Positions 53,846-64,000 of a stretch of 64,000 nt of DNA are shown here, one piece after another (positions within the stretch are counted from its first letter, which is position 1; the number at the start of each line of letters is the position of its first letter). Source of the DNA: Ianthella basta. Lineage: Eukaryota > Porifera > Demospongiae > Verongiida > Ianthellidae. The notes under the pieces are model-generated. The model was not told the origin of the DNA, did not search any database, and saw only the letters and a program-made list of their open reading frames with translations. The stretch is from contig OZ025879.1 of NCBI GenBank assembly GCA_964019415.1, positions 5,350,368 through 5,414,367 on the forward strand. Direction: 5' to 3'. Position numbers and translations under genes: made by a program.

Positions 53846-54319
53846 AACATACACACTAGCTGACACATGTATACTATGCCTTGTGTCATGCATGTATGGT
53901 ATCAATCCACTTCCATTTTCTGACATTGTCCTATATGCCAACGGCTGCTTGAGTTCTTGAACAGTTATCGGTTTCACTCTAGATCTTGGCCTCACTTATC
54001 ACTATACTGTATTAGCCAACCCGACATTTTGTCACTATGTTTTAACTGCCATCCTAGTCAGCAATATTTCTTGTAGCAGACAGAATTCACATCATGCAAA
54101 CTTGCGTTGTTTGGATAGTATCAGGAGGAGAATGGGAGTATGGTTGATATGCCTATAACTTGCTTACATTGACATTTTACTCATTATATATATCCACCAC
54201 TATTATCTTTTCATATATACCTCTTTCTCCTACTCATACACACGTGCATCCTAAATAAGTACACTTGTGGACAGAGATCAACATTAATATAGCATTCCCT
54301 ATTATCTGTGCAGACACAG

Positions 54320-54439
54320 CAATCCTGACAAAGTGTATGAAGAGCCCCAGCTCCACATCAACCCAGCTTATGGGACAGCTAGTGCAACAACTGCAAATGA
54401 GAAGGAACGACCTATGAAACTTGTTTTCAGTAACTTTTC
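54320..54439 (+). pseudogene. G7 tail exon, frameshifted
   Basis: It reads NPDKVYEEPQLHINPAYG then NEKE; a four-base loss relative to G1 and G4 then changes the frame, removing TYETCFQ. The first two tyrosine motifs survive as YEEP and NPAY. Confidence 0.75.
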
Positions 54440-55082
54440 TGGCGAGAATGTTTTGTGTAGCTAAGCTGGATTTACCGTGTTTACATCATATTTCAGTGCA
54501 CATTATTACGTATATATGTAGCTCATTGCATTGATTGTGACATTCCTTTGCACTAGAGTACTCATCGCAGTTTTCATGCACTTCTAGCAGCACCTGACCA
54601 GCGAGATCACTTACGGAAATGAAGTTAAACTGCTATGAAACCGTGTCAGAAGGTACTACCTCGATACATGGGCGCATAGCTACTAAGGTCTCTGCTAGGC
54701 TTTACGCAGACTGCGTGCGTATGTGATGAATGCATGCTAGACTCGCTTTAAGGACATGTAAAATGGGCTACACTGAGTCTCATAGCAGTACCAGTGTCTA
54801 GAGGGTAAACAGCAGGGTGGCTGCTCGTAGTCTCCCTCCCCGTGACGCGGCGTGTAGCTATGTACGTGACATTCATTCCTATTTGAAACCTTGATCACGA
54901 GCATTTCCTATTATGTACATCCTGATACGCCCACAAATATGGCTTCCTTAATGCTAATTGGTATTTCCTGTCCTGACCACGACTGAAGGCTCTACGCACA
55001 ATACTCACAGAACTGATGGTTTGATGTGACTACTGCAGTGATTTACATTTTCCTCTGAACCTGGGTATCTTTGATCGGTACA
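54440..55082 (+). promoter_or_regulatory. G7-G8 spacer and conserved 5' flank of G8
   Basis: From 54600 the sequence matches the 5' flanks of G4 and G6 in the same order (GAGATCACTTACGGAAATGA, GGGCTACACTGAGTCTCATA, GACGCGGCGTGTA, then the block before the ATG). It is shorter because it lacks the G4-specific insertion. Confidence 0.55.
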
Positions 55083-55137
55083 ATGACGAGGATATTGCTG
55101 CTCTCGTGTTTGTTTCTCTTTCTCAATGCTTTCAGAG
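55083..55137 (+). CDS. G8 exon 1: signal peptide
   Basis: The exon encodes MTRILLLSCLFLFLNAFR and ends AGAG|GTGAGCT in phase 1, 55 nt as in G4 and G6. Confidence 0.87.
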
Positions 55138-58100
55138 GTGAGCTCCGTGACGGTGGGACCATTTAGCAAGCTGGCTAGCTACGTTTTCAAAGCAGGAGAC
55201 TTTCACAGTTTGTTATCAATGTTGTAACTCTGACGCTTAATTCCTAGTCTTCACAAACCTTTGTTCTTCCCTTTCTCATTCCCTTCTTTGTAGATCAAGG
55301 TCTGGCTGAGGCACAGAATGTACGAGGTGAGAGCTGTCAGCAGCGCATTTTGTCCTCATTACCCCTGCACAAACGCTGGGCACCGTGACGCCGTCTCTTA
55401 TTCTAGATTGTTGGCATGCGCCGATCGTCTGTAGATCCTCAATAACCTCGCTCCGTACTCAAGACCATAGGTGGTTAGCCAAAATGGCGAGACACAGCGC
55501 ATTCGAAAAAGCAACACTTGGGATAGTGTAGGATGCAATGGGTGTGTCTGCTGTTGTTCTTCCGATGTTCCATAACCGCTTATACGCGAGACAGAAGGAT
55601 GGGCCATTCCATAACGGCCAGGCACTTTTGTGGACTGCGACAGACTCCAGTTTTGTAGGTATCTTTTATGATGAGTGTTGGCTTTAGTGGATTGTATGAT
55701 AGTATGTGTTGCACTGCGTAAGCCAGCACCAGTCAGCTACATCATCAGTGACTTTTGCTGCTACCAGTGGCTAGCCCATTGCTCCACACAGCTTCTTTCT
55801 AAGTGTGTGTATTTGAGTGAGCCATTGTGTCCTATAGGCACTTTCTGTTTTGCATTCATCACTGTGGTTATCCAGAATGGTAGGAGCATGCAGCCCAAGG
55901 CACATGTGGATGCTCACTTTCTCTATGCTGTTCACACACTGATGTTGGTGCATCATACATACGTACATACATGTTCATTCCTACACGGAACATATGTCAG
56001 CAACTAGTTCATGCCACTTGTCTCTGTCTGTGGTGATGTTGGCTGCCTCTGTCAAAGACAGATTGATGGTGACGATGTCTTTCCTTACAATGGCTATCCG
56101 CCATAACGGTGGGTGTCCTCTGTGTCTCTTCACGTCTGATACATTGAGGGCTAGCATCAGGGCTTGTGCTGCTGGTGAATTTGGGGTAGCTCTTATGCAG
56201 TGGCCAAACCACTTCAATCTTCTTCTCTGCACCGTTCTACTGATTGGCTCCTGTCCCGTTCTAGCGTACAAGTCTTCATTCGAAATGATGTTGAGATAGT
56301 AGATGGCAAGTAGCTGTCTGAGTTGCTTCCTGTGCCACCTGTCCAATTTGTCTGACTGGGTCTGCTTGGTTGTCCACAGCTCACTGTTGTACAGCAGAAC
56401 ACTCATGACACGAGTCTTGAAGAGCTTAAGCTTCAGATCAGTTGGTACTATACTGTGTCTGAAGACTGCTGTACGAATGGTGTGGAGTGCAGCATCTGCC
56501 TGACGGCATCAGTAGTGTAATTATTTATCACAAGGATCATGCATTGGTACTTAGTCATAAGCATCTGAAGGTTGCTGATGCTACAATACAGTTTTGCGAG
56601 ATTTTACAATGCTGTGAACAGCAGTTGGTGTTCAACACTGTCAAGGAATGGTTTGATACAGTAAGGAGATTAGAGGTGGAGGTGGGGTGTGTGGGTGGGG
56701 AGCTCACAGCGGGATAAGGTTTTGAATGTCAGAAGAGCACAGAATGAAGGGGAAACGCTATTACATAATGGCACTTAATTATTCCGGTTTATTTCATGAT
56801 ATTTCCCACTTTTTCTCATTGCTTGCTTGTATGGCTGTGTGATGCACCAGTGACCCTATGCAGCTCCAGAATTGCATAAACTGTAGGAACAGAGCTCATG
56901 GTTGGGCCATGGTGTATAGCTATTTGTGTTGGCAGCTATTCAGTTGCCAAATATGGCCCTCTATCTCCTGCAGTCAGTGGACCATTCTGCATTCATAACA
57001 GCTTGAGGGTCCTTTTAGACATTGCATAACCTTTTCAGTTGACTGCCAGCCACCCTATGTTGTGTATTCTTTCATCTCCTTTTACTCCACCCTTGAAGCC
57101 AATGGCCAGCTACAGTCATTGTTCAGTAGTAGCCTCTACATATGGACCTATGCAACACCATCATAGAATGCCAACTCATTGTGATTATGCAGCTTCACTG
57201 TTGTTGTAGGCTAGAAGCCATGAAATAGGAAGCTCCATCCATGACACACTGAATTGAGTGAATTCAGAATCCTTTCAAGAAGCACCTTGATGTAAACCAC
57301 CACTGCTGTTTAGGTCACAGGAAGTAGGAACTGGTGAGACATTTAGTGAATGAGAAATGGTTCGTGTGTGCATAGTGCACCATGGTATTGCTCCTCAAAC
57401 AAGTTGACAGCTACCCATACTGTAATAGTAATTGATGTAAGTGACAATTTTGAAGTTGTACCTCCTAGGGTGTGGCATGCAGGACCCACTGGACTGAGAA
57501 TCAAAGCTGTGGCTGTCTATCACTTGTGCATTTAGCACTTTATGTGATGCTGGGTGAGGTCAGAGTAGTATTGGAAAGTATGAGACTGAGAACAGAAATC
57601 CAGTGTGCAACTGTGCAGTGGTGTCTTTCCAGCTGTGGATGAGGTATCATGACATGGCTGTGAACTGTCTTTCTTGGGCACATCATTACACTGTGAAAGG
57701 TATCTACGTAGAAGCAGCTACATTTACTGGCCTTCCAGGAAAAGCCGCTAAGACTATCAAATCTGTTGAATCTTACAGTTAGCACTTTTCCAGAAACAGT
57801 GCACGGTTTCAGTGAAGGAGTCATTTCTAGTGCTGTAGCGTGCAAGTTGGAGAGTTTCTTCCTTTGAAGGTTAAAGGTTCATCCTGGTGATAAACCATGG
57901 TGGGGTGGCATAGGTAATGTAATTGGTTTGAATGTAATTGGTTTGATTAACTTGGATTAGGGTTATTGGTTGAAGTTTAAACCAAGATCTTCACCAACAA
58001 TATGGAGGTTCTGACCGCAAAGGTAGAAGTATATGTGAGCGGATTTGAGAAAACGACCCACTCCGCGCAATATGTAAACAATAGATATGGTACAAAACAA

Positions 58101-59635
58101 TCATGTGGGTGATATTTCACCGAAAAACGGATTTTGGTATCATTCATATCTATGGTACAGTCCCTATCTTGTGGCTAAGTTTGAATCTTTAATTCCTTCT
58201 TGTGCCGTGACCGGAAGTCCATGTTCTTAACGCCTTTTTTCAGCCAAGCACCTAACATAATTTCACATTTTAGGCAAGCGTATCTCGGGAACTGAAGCAG
58301 CTATCGAAGCGCAGCAAAGGGTAATAGAGAGCCCAACCACTATGCTTTAACACGGTGTCACTAACTCAAAATCGACAAACTGCGCGAAGTGGGTCATTTT
58401 CTCAAATCCGCTCACATATATTTTGCTTATTCCATGGCTTCATGAAGATGCCTAAGCACACACATCTTTCACTGAAAATGTCCTATGTATGCAGTGGGAG
58501 GTAATTGAAGTGCTTGCCCATAGGGAGAGGATACCTGGTGCCTTTACTAACTAACCTCTTTCCTATGAACATGTGTGGGCTGGAGATGATGTTGCATACT
58601 GCATATTTAATGGATCATTGTGCAGTATAGCCACAAATGATGCTACTGTGCAAACTTCATATTTAGCAATCCACACATGTATGAAGTTAGCCTGAATTTT
58701 GTGTGAGGTTCAGACAAATGTTTCAGAAGACGATTTACAGTACTTGTGAAGATTGACAGAACTTAGGAAATGTACACTGTTTTGCTTTCACATTCAATCC
58801 TTTGTCTGTGATTAATGGCTGTACAGTCTGGGAACTCTTGACAATCAAGTCAAGTCATCTTCCCAGTGAACCAGGATGTATTGTAGAAAATGGAGTGTAA
58901 TAGTATGTAATTGCTTGTATAAACAAAACATTGAAGGTCATATTTCTTGCAGCCACATACTTTATCCCACGCAGTACCTGGACAGGTCATAACTCTCTCC
59001 CAAATACCCTCTTCCTTCAATAGTGCTTGGTGATTGGCAACTTTGTGATCTGCCTTTTTTGGCACATCCCAAATTCTTGGATGCATCTGTATTTACAGGA
59101 ATGTACTTTGTAGCACACTTGTATGTGTGTAGTTTGATTGAAGTTTCCAGCAAAGTTGCTTCAGAATGGTAACTGAATGTCCATAGCCACTACACCTGTA
59201 TGACTTGGCCTGCACCAGTACTGATTAGCGTAGGGAGTGATAATACCTGGAGAATCGATTGTGGAGTGGGAGAGGATGACTGTTTTGTCCATTTGTAATG
59301 CTGCAAACACACCCTGTATGTGAAGACGCGCGTGCTGAACTGCAAATTAGTAGCCATGTGTGAAGATGAAACATGATGAATTGACAAAAAGCAGATTGAT
59401 GTACAAACACACTGTAGTGACACCATTGGTGTGACGTTCACATCGGCGTATGGTGTTGCAATTACACCATTTTACACACTTGAATGCTCATTTTGTGAAG
59501 TGCACGTGGTAGGTAGCAGTGTGGGCAGAGTAACAAGCAATGGGTAGATGCCCCTACTTACTCGCCCACACTTAGCAGTGGGGAAGAGCCATAGAGGATC
59601 CCAAGATGGCAAAACTGGACCTGGAGCGTGTGTGC

Positions 59636-59694
<59 letters not shown>

Positions 59695-62600
59695 GCACAT
59701 GCAGGTGTGTCTGTCACATATGTGTCACGTGTACTGCTGTGTACTTTATGTGTCCAAACAGAGGCCCAGGCTCCAATCCAAAGATTCTTTACCTGGTCAA
59801 TATTAAAAGCTCGTACAAATTGTCCTGAACCCTTAGCTATGTTTCCTATCCACAGCTACCTGTTGAGTTTCGCATGCTTAACTCTTTGTAAATGGTGAGA
59901 ATTGTGACAAGTATTAGAGCTCCATGTTAATCTAGCTACTTATAAGGAACATAATGATGCAGTGTATGACAAATTTTGTTGCGGGATAAAGCATGGATGT
60001 GTGAATGGATGAAGTTGGTGACAAGTAATAATGCGTGAAGGGGTGTGCAGTGGGTCAGTATTGCTTAAAGTGTGTAGGCTCAGATGGAGTTCCAGACTAT
60101 TGGAAGGAGGTCACCGTCCAGACTCATGTTAGGAATTGTAATGTTCAGTGCTCTTTCCCTCTCTTTTCTCAGTTGTCATTGATGCCTATCCCAACACTGC
60201 TACTGTGGAGCAAGGCACCACCCTGATTTTGGTGTGCAGAGTTGTAGGAGTGCCATCCGCCACTGTGCTGAGCTATCGGTGGACCTGTCCTGGGGGCTAT
60301 TGTGATGCAGGAGGAGTTGATCCTGAGTGGGCAGCCAGGATCCAACAGGGCAACATCTTGGTGGTGAACGTACGCAGGCAGAATGGTGATGACAATGGTG
60401 TCTACACCTGTACTGTTCAGGGCAACACACAGCAAGTGGGAACAGCTATGTACACACTGACAGTTGCAAGTGAGTTGTGCATCAGAACTAGATAAACAAT
60501 AACATCTCTTGCTCATTAAATGGTGGCTTGTGCCATAATGTGTAGGTGTTCCCTTGCCATCACCAGAGGCAGGCTAGTGGAGTGTCACTACCTTTCTGCC
60601 ATACTGGCTTGTAAGGTGACCTGGCTACCTTGCACCCTGGGCTTAGCTATTGAATTGTATCTTCTGTTGACATGGAGTGTGACAATATTGTCTTCATTGT
60701 CAGCTGGCACCCTAATGGTGCCTATTAGGTTGCACCAACAAAAATGAATTCTCCTTGTTAACTTATTAGTGACGTTTGGCAAAACTAGACAAATGGTCAT
60801 GGTGAAGAACGCTTGAAGCCCATACCCAAGCCCTCTACAGATCATGCAAGTAAACCATAAATCATAAAGTTTGACCAAATATATGTACAAGTAGCTCAGA
60901 TGTTGAAACTCTGCAATAGAGCAATGATCCTGGGTTAAATTCCATTTAACCCACGTTTCAATGGGAGGCTTCATTTGCCAGTTTTGAGCTCTGCTGTCCG
61001 CTGCTGGTTTTACAACATACGTATGTACAACAATCCATATACAGTGGAACCCCGCTTGCGGACACCCCTGAAAAGTGGACACCTCGATTATGCGGACACT
61101 TTCTGAAGTCCCAACGTTTGGCCCTATGCTACCTGTATAAAGTTCCCCTTGAAATGTGGACACCCCGTTATTATATATTGCGGACAGCGTCCTGTGCACA
61201 GCCTAATGCAACTCTGTATAAAATCACCCAATAATCTGGACATTTCGATCAGCTGCTGGAAAATGGCCGCTCCCTGATTTGCACCGCTACCTCTGACAAG
61301 TGACAAGAACAGTACAGAAGCTGGCGAGTGCCGCAAATCGTCTATACTAAGAGGTTTGAAAGTGTCTTTAACATGGGAAAGTTCAGCGCGAACAGCTACC
61401 CTTTAGAATCGTCTTCAGAAATGGTGCGTGAGTCGAGTACTCGAGCGAACCACCTCTTCCTTTACATATTCGTCTTATTTTGATACTTTTTCATGCATAC
61501 CAAGGGTGTCCGCATTATAGGGGTTCCACTGTACACACAACCTTTACTATTCACTTTGTACTATGTGGCTAACAAGCACCTGGGATTCCATTGAGCATTT
61601 TTATGCATGGTTTCATGTCATCCTCCACAGATGGTCTGTCGTTGTTGAACGAGGATGGAGGATTAAGAGTGTTCTTTCCCAGGAACAGCTTTGTCACCAA
61701 CACCTCACTCACAAACACTGATAGTCCACGAAGAATGGGTAATGTGGTTAGTAATGACCACATTGTTTGCTATGGCAGTAGCACACCGACTCCAATAGTA
61801 ACATGGCATAAAAGTAGTGGACAGCTAGAGGCCTGTCTATCTCCATGCATGGACTGTGGTCCTCGCTGTTTGGGCAATGGTGCTGTAGGTGTAGACCCTC
61901 AAGACAATGAACACACTGATATCCACATGTACACTGCTTTAGCTGCATATGTGAACCAAGACCTGGAATGTCGAGAGTCTGGTGGCCAGTCAGCATTCAT
62001 TGGAGTGTATCTCAAGAATGGAGGTGAGTGTGGTACCTTAACTGAAGTAGTAAACAGCACCCCAGTACAGCACATATATCTGACTGACATTGCAAATTGT
62101 TAAATATGATGTAACGATAAAGTATAATTAGAAATGGTGATTATTGGACTATGACATGTCTATTGAGTGACCTATTGGAATGAGGCATGTTACCAAATTT
62201 CATCATGACATCAAGTCATGTTAAATGTACATGAAAAACTTTCAAGCCCATTATGCTATGCAATAGTGTCAGAGTACGCTATATAGTGATGATAAGGTTA
62301 TTTTGTGTTTCCTGTACATACTTATTTGGTATATGGGGAAAAGAAGAGCTGATAAGCTGCCAAAACAAGGCTAGCTAAAGAACATTTCATACTCTAAACT
62401 GATTGCAAATAGATGTGTTTGCTGGCTATTAAATGAGCTTTGAAACACCCATCATCATTTGTCTTCTTCATAATGTCCTTTGCCAGCTGTAACTCAAAAG
62501 TAAAGCTAGCTTTGGAATATTTCTGGGAAAGGCACTCCCATTAAGAAATCCCAGCCTGTTATCAGAGATACGTATCTTTCAGCACAGTATGAGAGAAGCA

Positions 62601-63181
62601 GCTTGGAATGAGATATAGCCGATACATTCAGGTTACCCATGCATAATGCTGGTTGACTGTTTATCTAGTTCTGGTGTGTGAAGGAGGTATGTATGTGCAG
62701 TTGTAGTGTGTTAGCACTAGCAGATGATTAGCATGTTCTTAAGATGTGAGTGAGGCAACTGGCTGTCTGGCTGTCATACTTGCGGTGTACTGTACTAATA
62801 AAGAGAGTGCTCTCATGCCCACTCCCACTCCACTCCAATTGAAAGTTATGTCGGGTTATCCTTCTGTTCATGCTGCAGAGAGCACAACCTTGCAGCCACC
62901 CGCTTCCATCACACAAGGAGCTACCTCAACTACAACAGTGAGTGTCTCCTGGTCCCAAGTGTCAGGTACTACAGGATACTATGTGAGCTATCAGAGACAG
63001 GTCCTTGGAACTCCCCCAGTGGTGACTCCACAGTATGAGAGGATTGTGGGAGGGGACAACACTAGTGTCACACTGAGTGATCTGGAACCAGGAACAACCT
63101 ACAGGATCAGAGTGTGGTCTACAGATGAGACATCAGTCAGTAGTGAGGCAGGAGCGATGGATGTGGCAACAGTGGAAAGTG
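55083..63181 (+). CDS. G8: Ig/FN3 receptor gene, 5' part only (continues past the window)
   Basis: Exons seen: 55083-55137 (signal peptide), 55294-55326 (linker), 60173-60469 (Ig), 61631-62023 (Ig-like) and 62879-63181 (FN3-A). Total 1081 nt, open, all junctions GT-AG phase 1. FN3-B, FN3-C, membrane and tail exons should lie beyond 64000. The layout equals G6. The second intron has gained a LINE fragment and a MITE, and the Ig to Ig-like intron a pogo-like MITE. The Ig exon has one extra codon (NGDDNG against NVDNG) and the Ig-like exon seven fewer. It is probably a functional paralog of G6. Confidence 0.8.
55294..55326 (+). CDS. G8 exon 2: linker
   Basis: The 33-nt exon reads DQGLAEAQNVR between TTTGTAG and CGAG|GTGAGA. 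Confidence 0.85.
55327..55949 (+). other. G8 second intron, 5' part
   Basis: No exon is supported. Homologous to the G4 and G6 second introns (for example CACTTTCTGTTTTGC.TTCATCACTG). Confidence 0.55.
55956..56505 (-). mobile_element. 5'-truncated LINE insertion
   Basis: On the minus strand one frame runs from about 56505 to a stop at 55981: FRHSIVPTDLKLKLFKTRVM, then SVLLYNSELWTTK, RWHRKQLRQLLAI, ISNEDLYARTGQEPIS and RRLKWFGHCIRA. This is the C-terminal part of a LINE reverse transcriptase region. The 3' end carries GTAT-type repeats. GCATCA flanks both sides (55950-55955 and 56506-56511), a target-site duplication. The G4 and G6 introns hold the empty site. Confidence 0.85.
56512..58029 (+). 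other. G8 second intron, middle part
   Basis: Homologous to G6 37560-39235 and G4 25340-26965. No exon is supported. Confidence 0.5.
58030..58420. mobile_element. MITE with 40-bp terminal inverted repeats
   Basis: The left end TATATGTGAGCGGATTTGAG continues AAAACGACCCACTCCGCGCA, and the right end is its inverted copy with one or two mismatches. The element lies within TATA/TA flanks. Paralogous introns at 26965 and 39235 lack it. Confidence 0.85.
58421..60172 (+). other. G8 second intron, 3' part
   Basis: Homologous to G4 26970-28200 and partly to G6. Contains the GT repeat at 59627-59692. An open stretch near 60048-60140 (CVGSDGVPDYWKEVTVQTHV) is interrupted in the G4 copy and is not called as an exon. 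Confidence 0.5.
59627..59692. repeat. (GT)n microsatellite in the G8 intron
   Basis: About 65 bp of GT at the same place as the G4 tract at 27658. Confidence 0.95.
60173..60469 (+). CDS. G8 exon: Ig domain
   Basis: The 297-nt phase 1-1 exon begins VVIDAYPNTATVEQG. LILVCRVVG, SYRWTC and DNGVYTCTV give the Ig core, with TCPGGYC as a likely extra disulfide. Confidence 0.9.
60470..61041 (+). other. G8 intron between Ig and Ig-like exons, 5' part
   Basis: Homologous to G6 42150-43430 but without the 42-bp palindrome region. No exon is supported. Confidence 0.5.
61042..61531. mobile_element. Tc1/mariner-pogo-like MITE
   Basis: Ends CAGTGGAACCCC and GGGGTTCCACTG are exact 12-bp inverted repeats flanked by TA (61040-61041 and 61532-61533). 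The length is 490 bp and no transposase is encoded. Internal GCGGACAC/TGGACAC repeats are present. The empty site is in G6 near 43407-43420. Confidence 0.88.
61631..62023 (+). CDS. G8 exon: divergent Ig-like domain
   Basis: The 393-nt phase 1-1 exon begins D/N-GLSLLNEDGGLRVFFPRNS. DHIVCYGSS, VTWHKSSGQL and YVNQDLECRES repeat the core seen in G6, with Leu instead of Tyr before the last Cys. The cysteine-rich insert is CLSPCMDCGPRC. Confidence 0.82.
62024..62878 (+). other. G8 intron before FN3-A
   Basis: Homologous to G6 43932-45342 without the MITE and the GT array. No exon is supported. Confidence 0.55.
62879..63181 (+). CDS. G8 exon: FN3-A domain
   Basis: The 303-nt phase 1-1 exon contains SVSWSQVSGTTGYYVSYQR, the loop VGGDNTSV and LEPGTTYRIRVWSTDE. 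Ends AGTG|GTGAGT. Confidence 0.9.
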
Positions 63182-64000
63182 GTGAGTTTTATACTAGGGC
63201 ATGCATTAAAATGCAAGCAGCCTCGCTTGAATGTATATAGCTAGCTATTTCAATGAAGTACAGTGCATGAGCGTAAATCGACCAGGGCAAGTACATTTTG
63301 GGCAATAATAGAACTGCAATCTGCTTTCACTGTCAGAAAGAAGGGATAGCAAGCCAGACGAAGCACTGGATGGCAGCAGACCCATCGACACCTACATATT
63401 TGGAGTGCGCAGGGAAGCCAGTCCCTGCTTCGCTAACCACAGTGCGCGTTTTGCGCTTCACCCGAGGGAACAATGAAAGTGTTTTCGGCCACGTGGGGCA
63501 AATGACGTCAGCCAATATGGCGGAATTGCCAACAGGCGTATAGCCCTCGCTGGAGCAACGAGCGACGTTAAGCGCAATCTGAACGCAGCATGCAGCAATG
63601 AAGTGGAGTGTTGAGCAGTTTCGTGGCCCAAGTAGAGCATTTTGTTGTCGTGAGCGCCTGCGGAGAACACCGGGCTATTACGCAATCTAGGTGTCTCGGG
63701 TTGACTGGGATGGATATACATATATACATACATACATACATATTTACAAACAGGGGACGACAACACAAATTACTTGCCTCGCCATTCGGCTCGGCAATTT
63801 TTCTACCTACCTAGTTTGGACAAGCTTGACGAGCCCTACACTTAGAACTCGTATGTCTCCAATGTCTGTTTGTAGGTGGCCATGTGCCCTGCATCATGCC
63901 ATATTGTTCTATTTGTGCATTCAAATGGCCTCTGCTCACAAACCTTTTGAAGATCCATTGTGAAGAGCTACCAATGAACATTTACTTGAACACAAAGATT
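63182..64000 (+). other. Sequence after G8 FN3-A, including a promoter-like cluster
   Basis: No FN3-B exon is reached before the window ends. An E-box CACGTG (63490-63495), a CRE palindrome TGACGTCA (63503-63510), CCAAT (63512-63516) and ATGGCGGAA lie within 40 bases. A CATA/ACAT repeat follows near 63716-63745. This segment has no counterpart in the G2 or G6 introns and may be an inserted element. Confidence 0.4.

Noticed and set aside
60048..60150. Possible cysteine-containing exon just before the G8 Ig exon
   Set aside because: The matching G4 segment has stops in this frame, and no acceptor was evident.

Overview
The window looks like gene-family-rich genomic DNA from an early-branching marine animal. 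A demosponge is the best guess. The reasons are spliced genes with GT-AG introns, Ig and fibronectin type III (FN3) exons bounded by phase-1 introns, long CA/GT microsatellites, many small DNA transposons and non-LTR retroelements, and an AT-rich background. The species cannot be proved from the sequence alone.

The main content is a tandem array of eight related units (named G1 to G8 here), all on the + strand, covering about 4-64 kb. A complete unit encodes a single-pass type I membrane receptor: signal peptide exon, 11-codon linker exon, Ig domain, divergent Ig-like domain, three FN3 domains (A, B, C), a glycine-rich transmembrane exon, and a short cytoplasmic tail with tyrosine motifs YEDP, NPAY and YETC. 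G6 (37091-49236) joins into an unbroken 1980-nt reading frame of 659 residues. G4 (24397-31291) joins into a 319-residue short form with only FN3-B and FN3-C. G8 (55083 to past the window end) is intact as far as it can be seen. G2 (11022-18906) has all parts except the Ig exons but carries an in-frame stop in FN3-B. G1 has a one-base frameshift. G3, G5 and G7 are rearranged, truncated or frameshifted. Tail, transmembrane and flank types recur in the order alpha (G1), beta (G2), gamma (G3), alpha (G4), beta (G5, G6), gamma (G7), alpha-like 5' end (G8). This suggests duplication of multi-gene blocks followed by birth-and-death and exon exchange.

Other content: a 1025-codon open frame of a non-LTR retrotransposon with a restriction-like endonuclease domain at 387-3464; two minus-strand fragments of other LINEs (about 14060-14400 and 55956-56505, the latter with a 6-bp target duplication); a candidate Helitron-like element (about 8510-9178); several MITE-like elements (6813-7239, 17090-17518, 40362-41541 with an internal foldback, 44674-44831, 58030-58420, 61042-61531), several of which have an empty site in a paralogous intron; and, between G6 and G7, a minus-strand fragment of an unrelated multi-pass membrane protein gene (50413-51235). 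No rRNA, tRNA or CRISPR was seen.

Working idea: the cluster encodes a family of diversifying surface receptors that vary mainly in predicted domain loops and in domain number while keeping the membrane and tail modules. That layout resembles known invertebrate self-recognition or adhesion loci, but the function is inferred only from architecture. Single-base lesions could in part be assembly errors.
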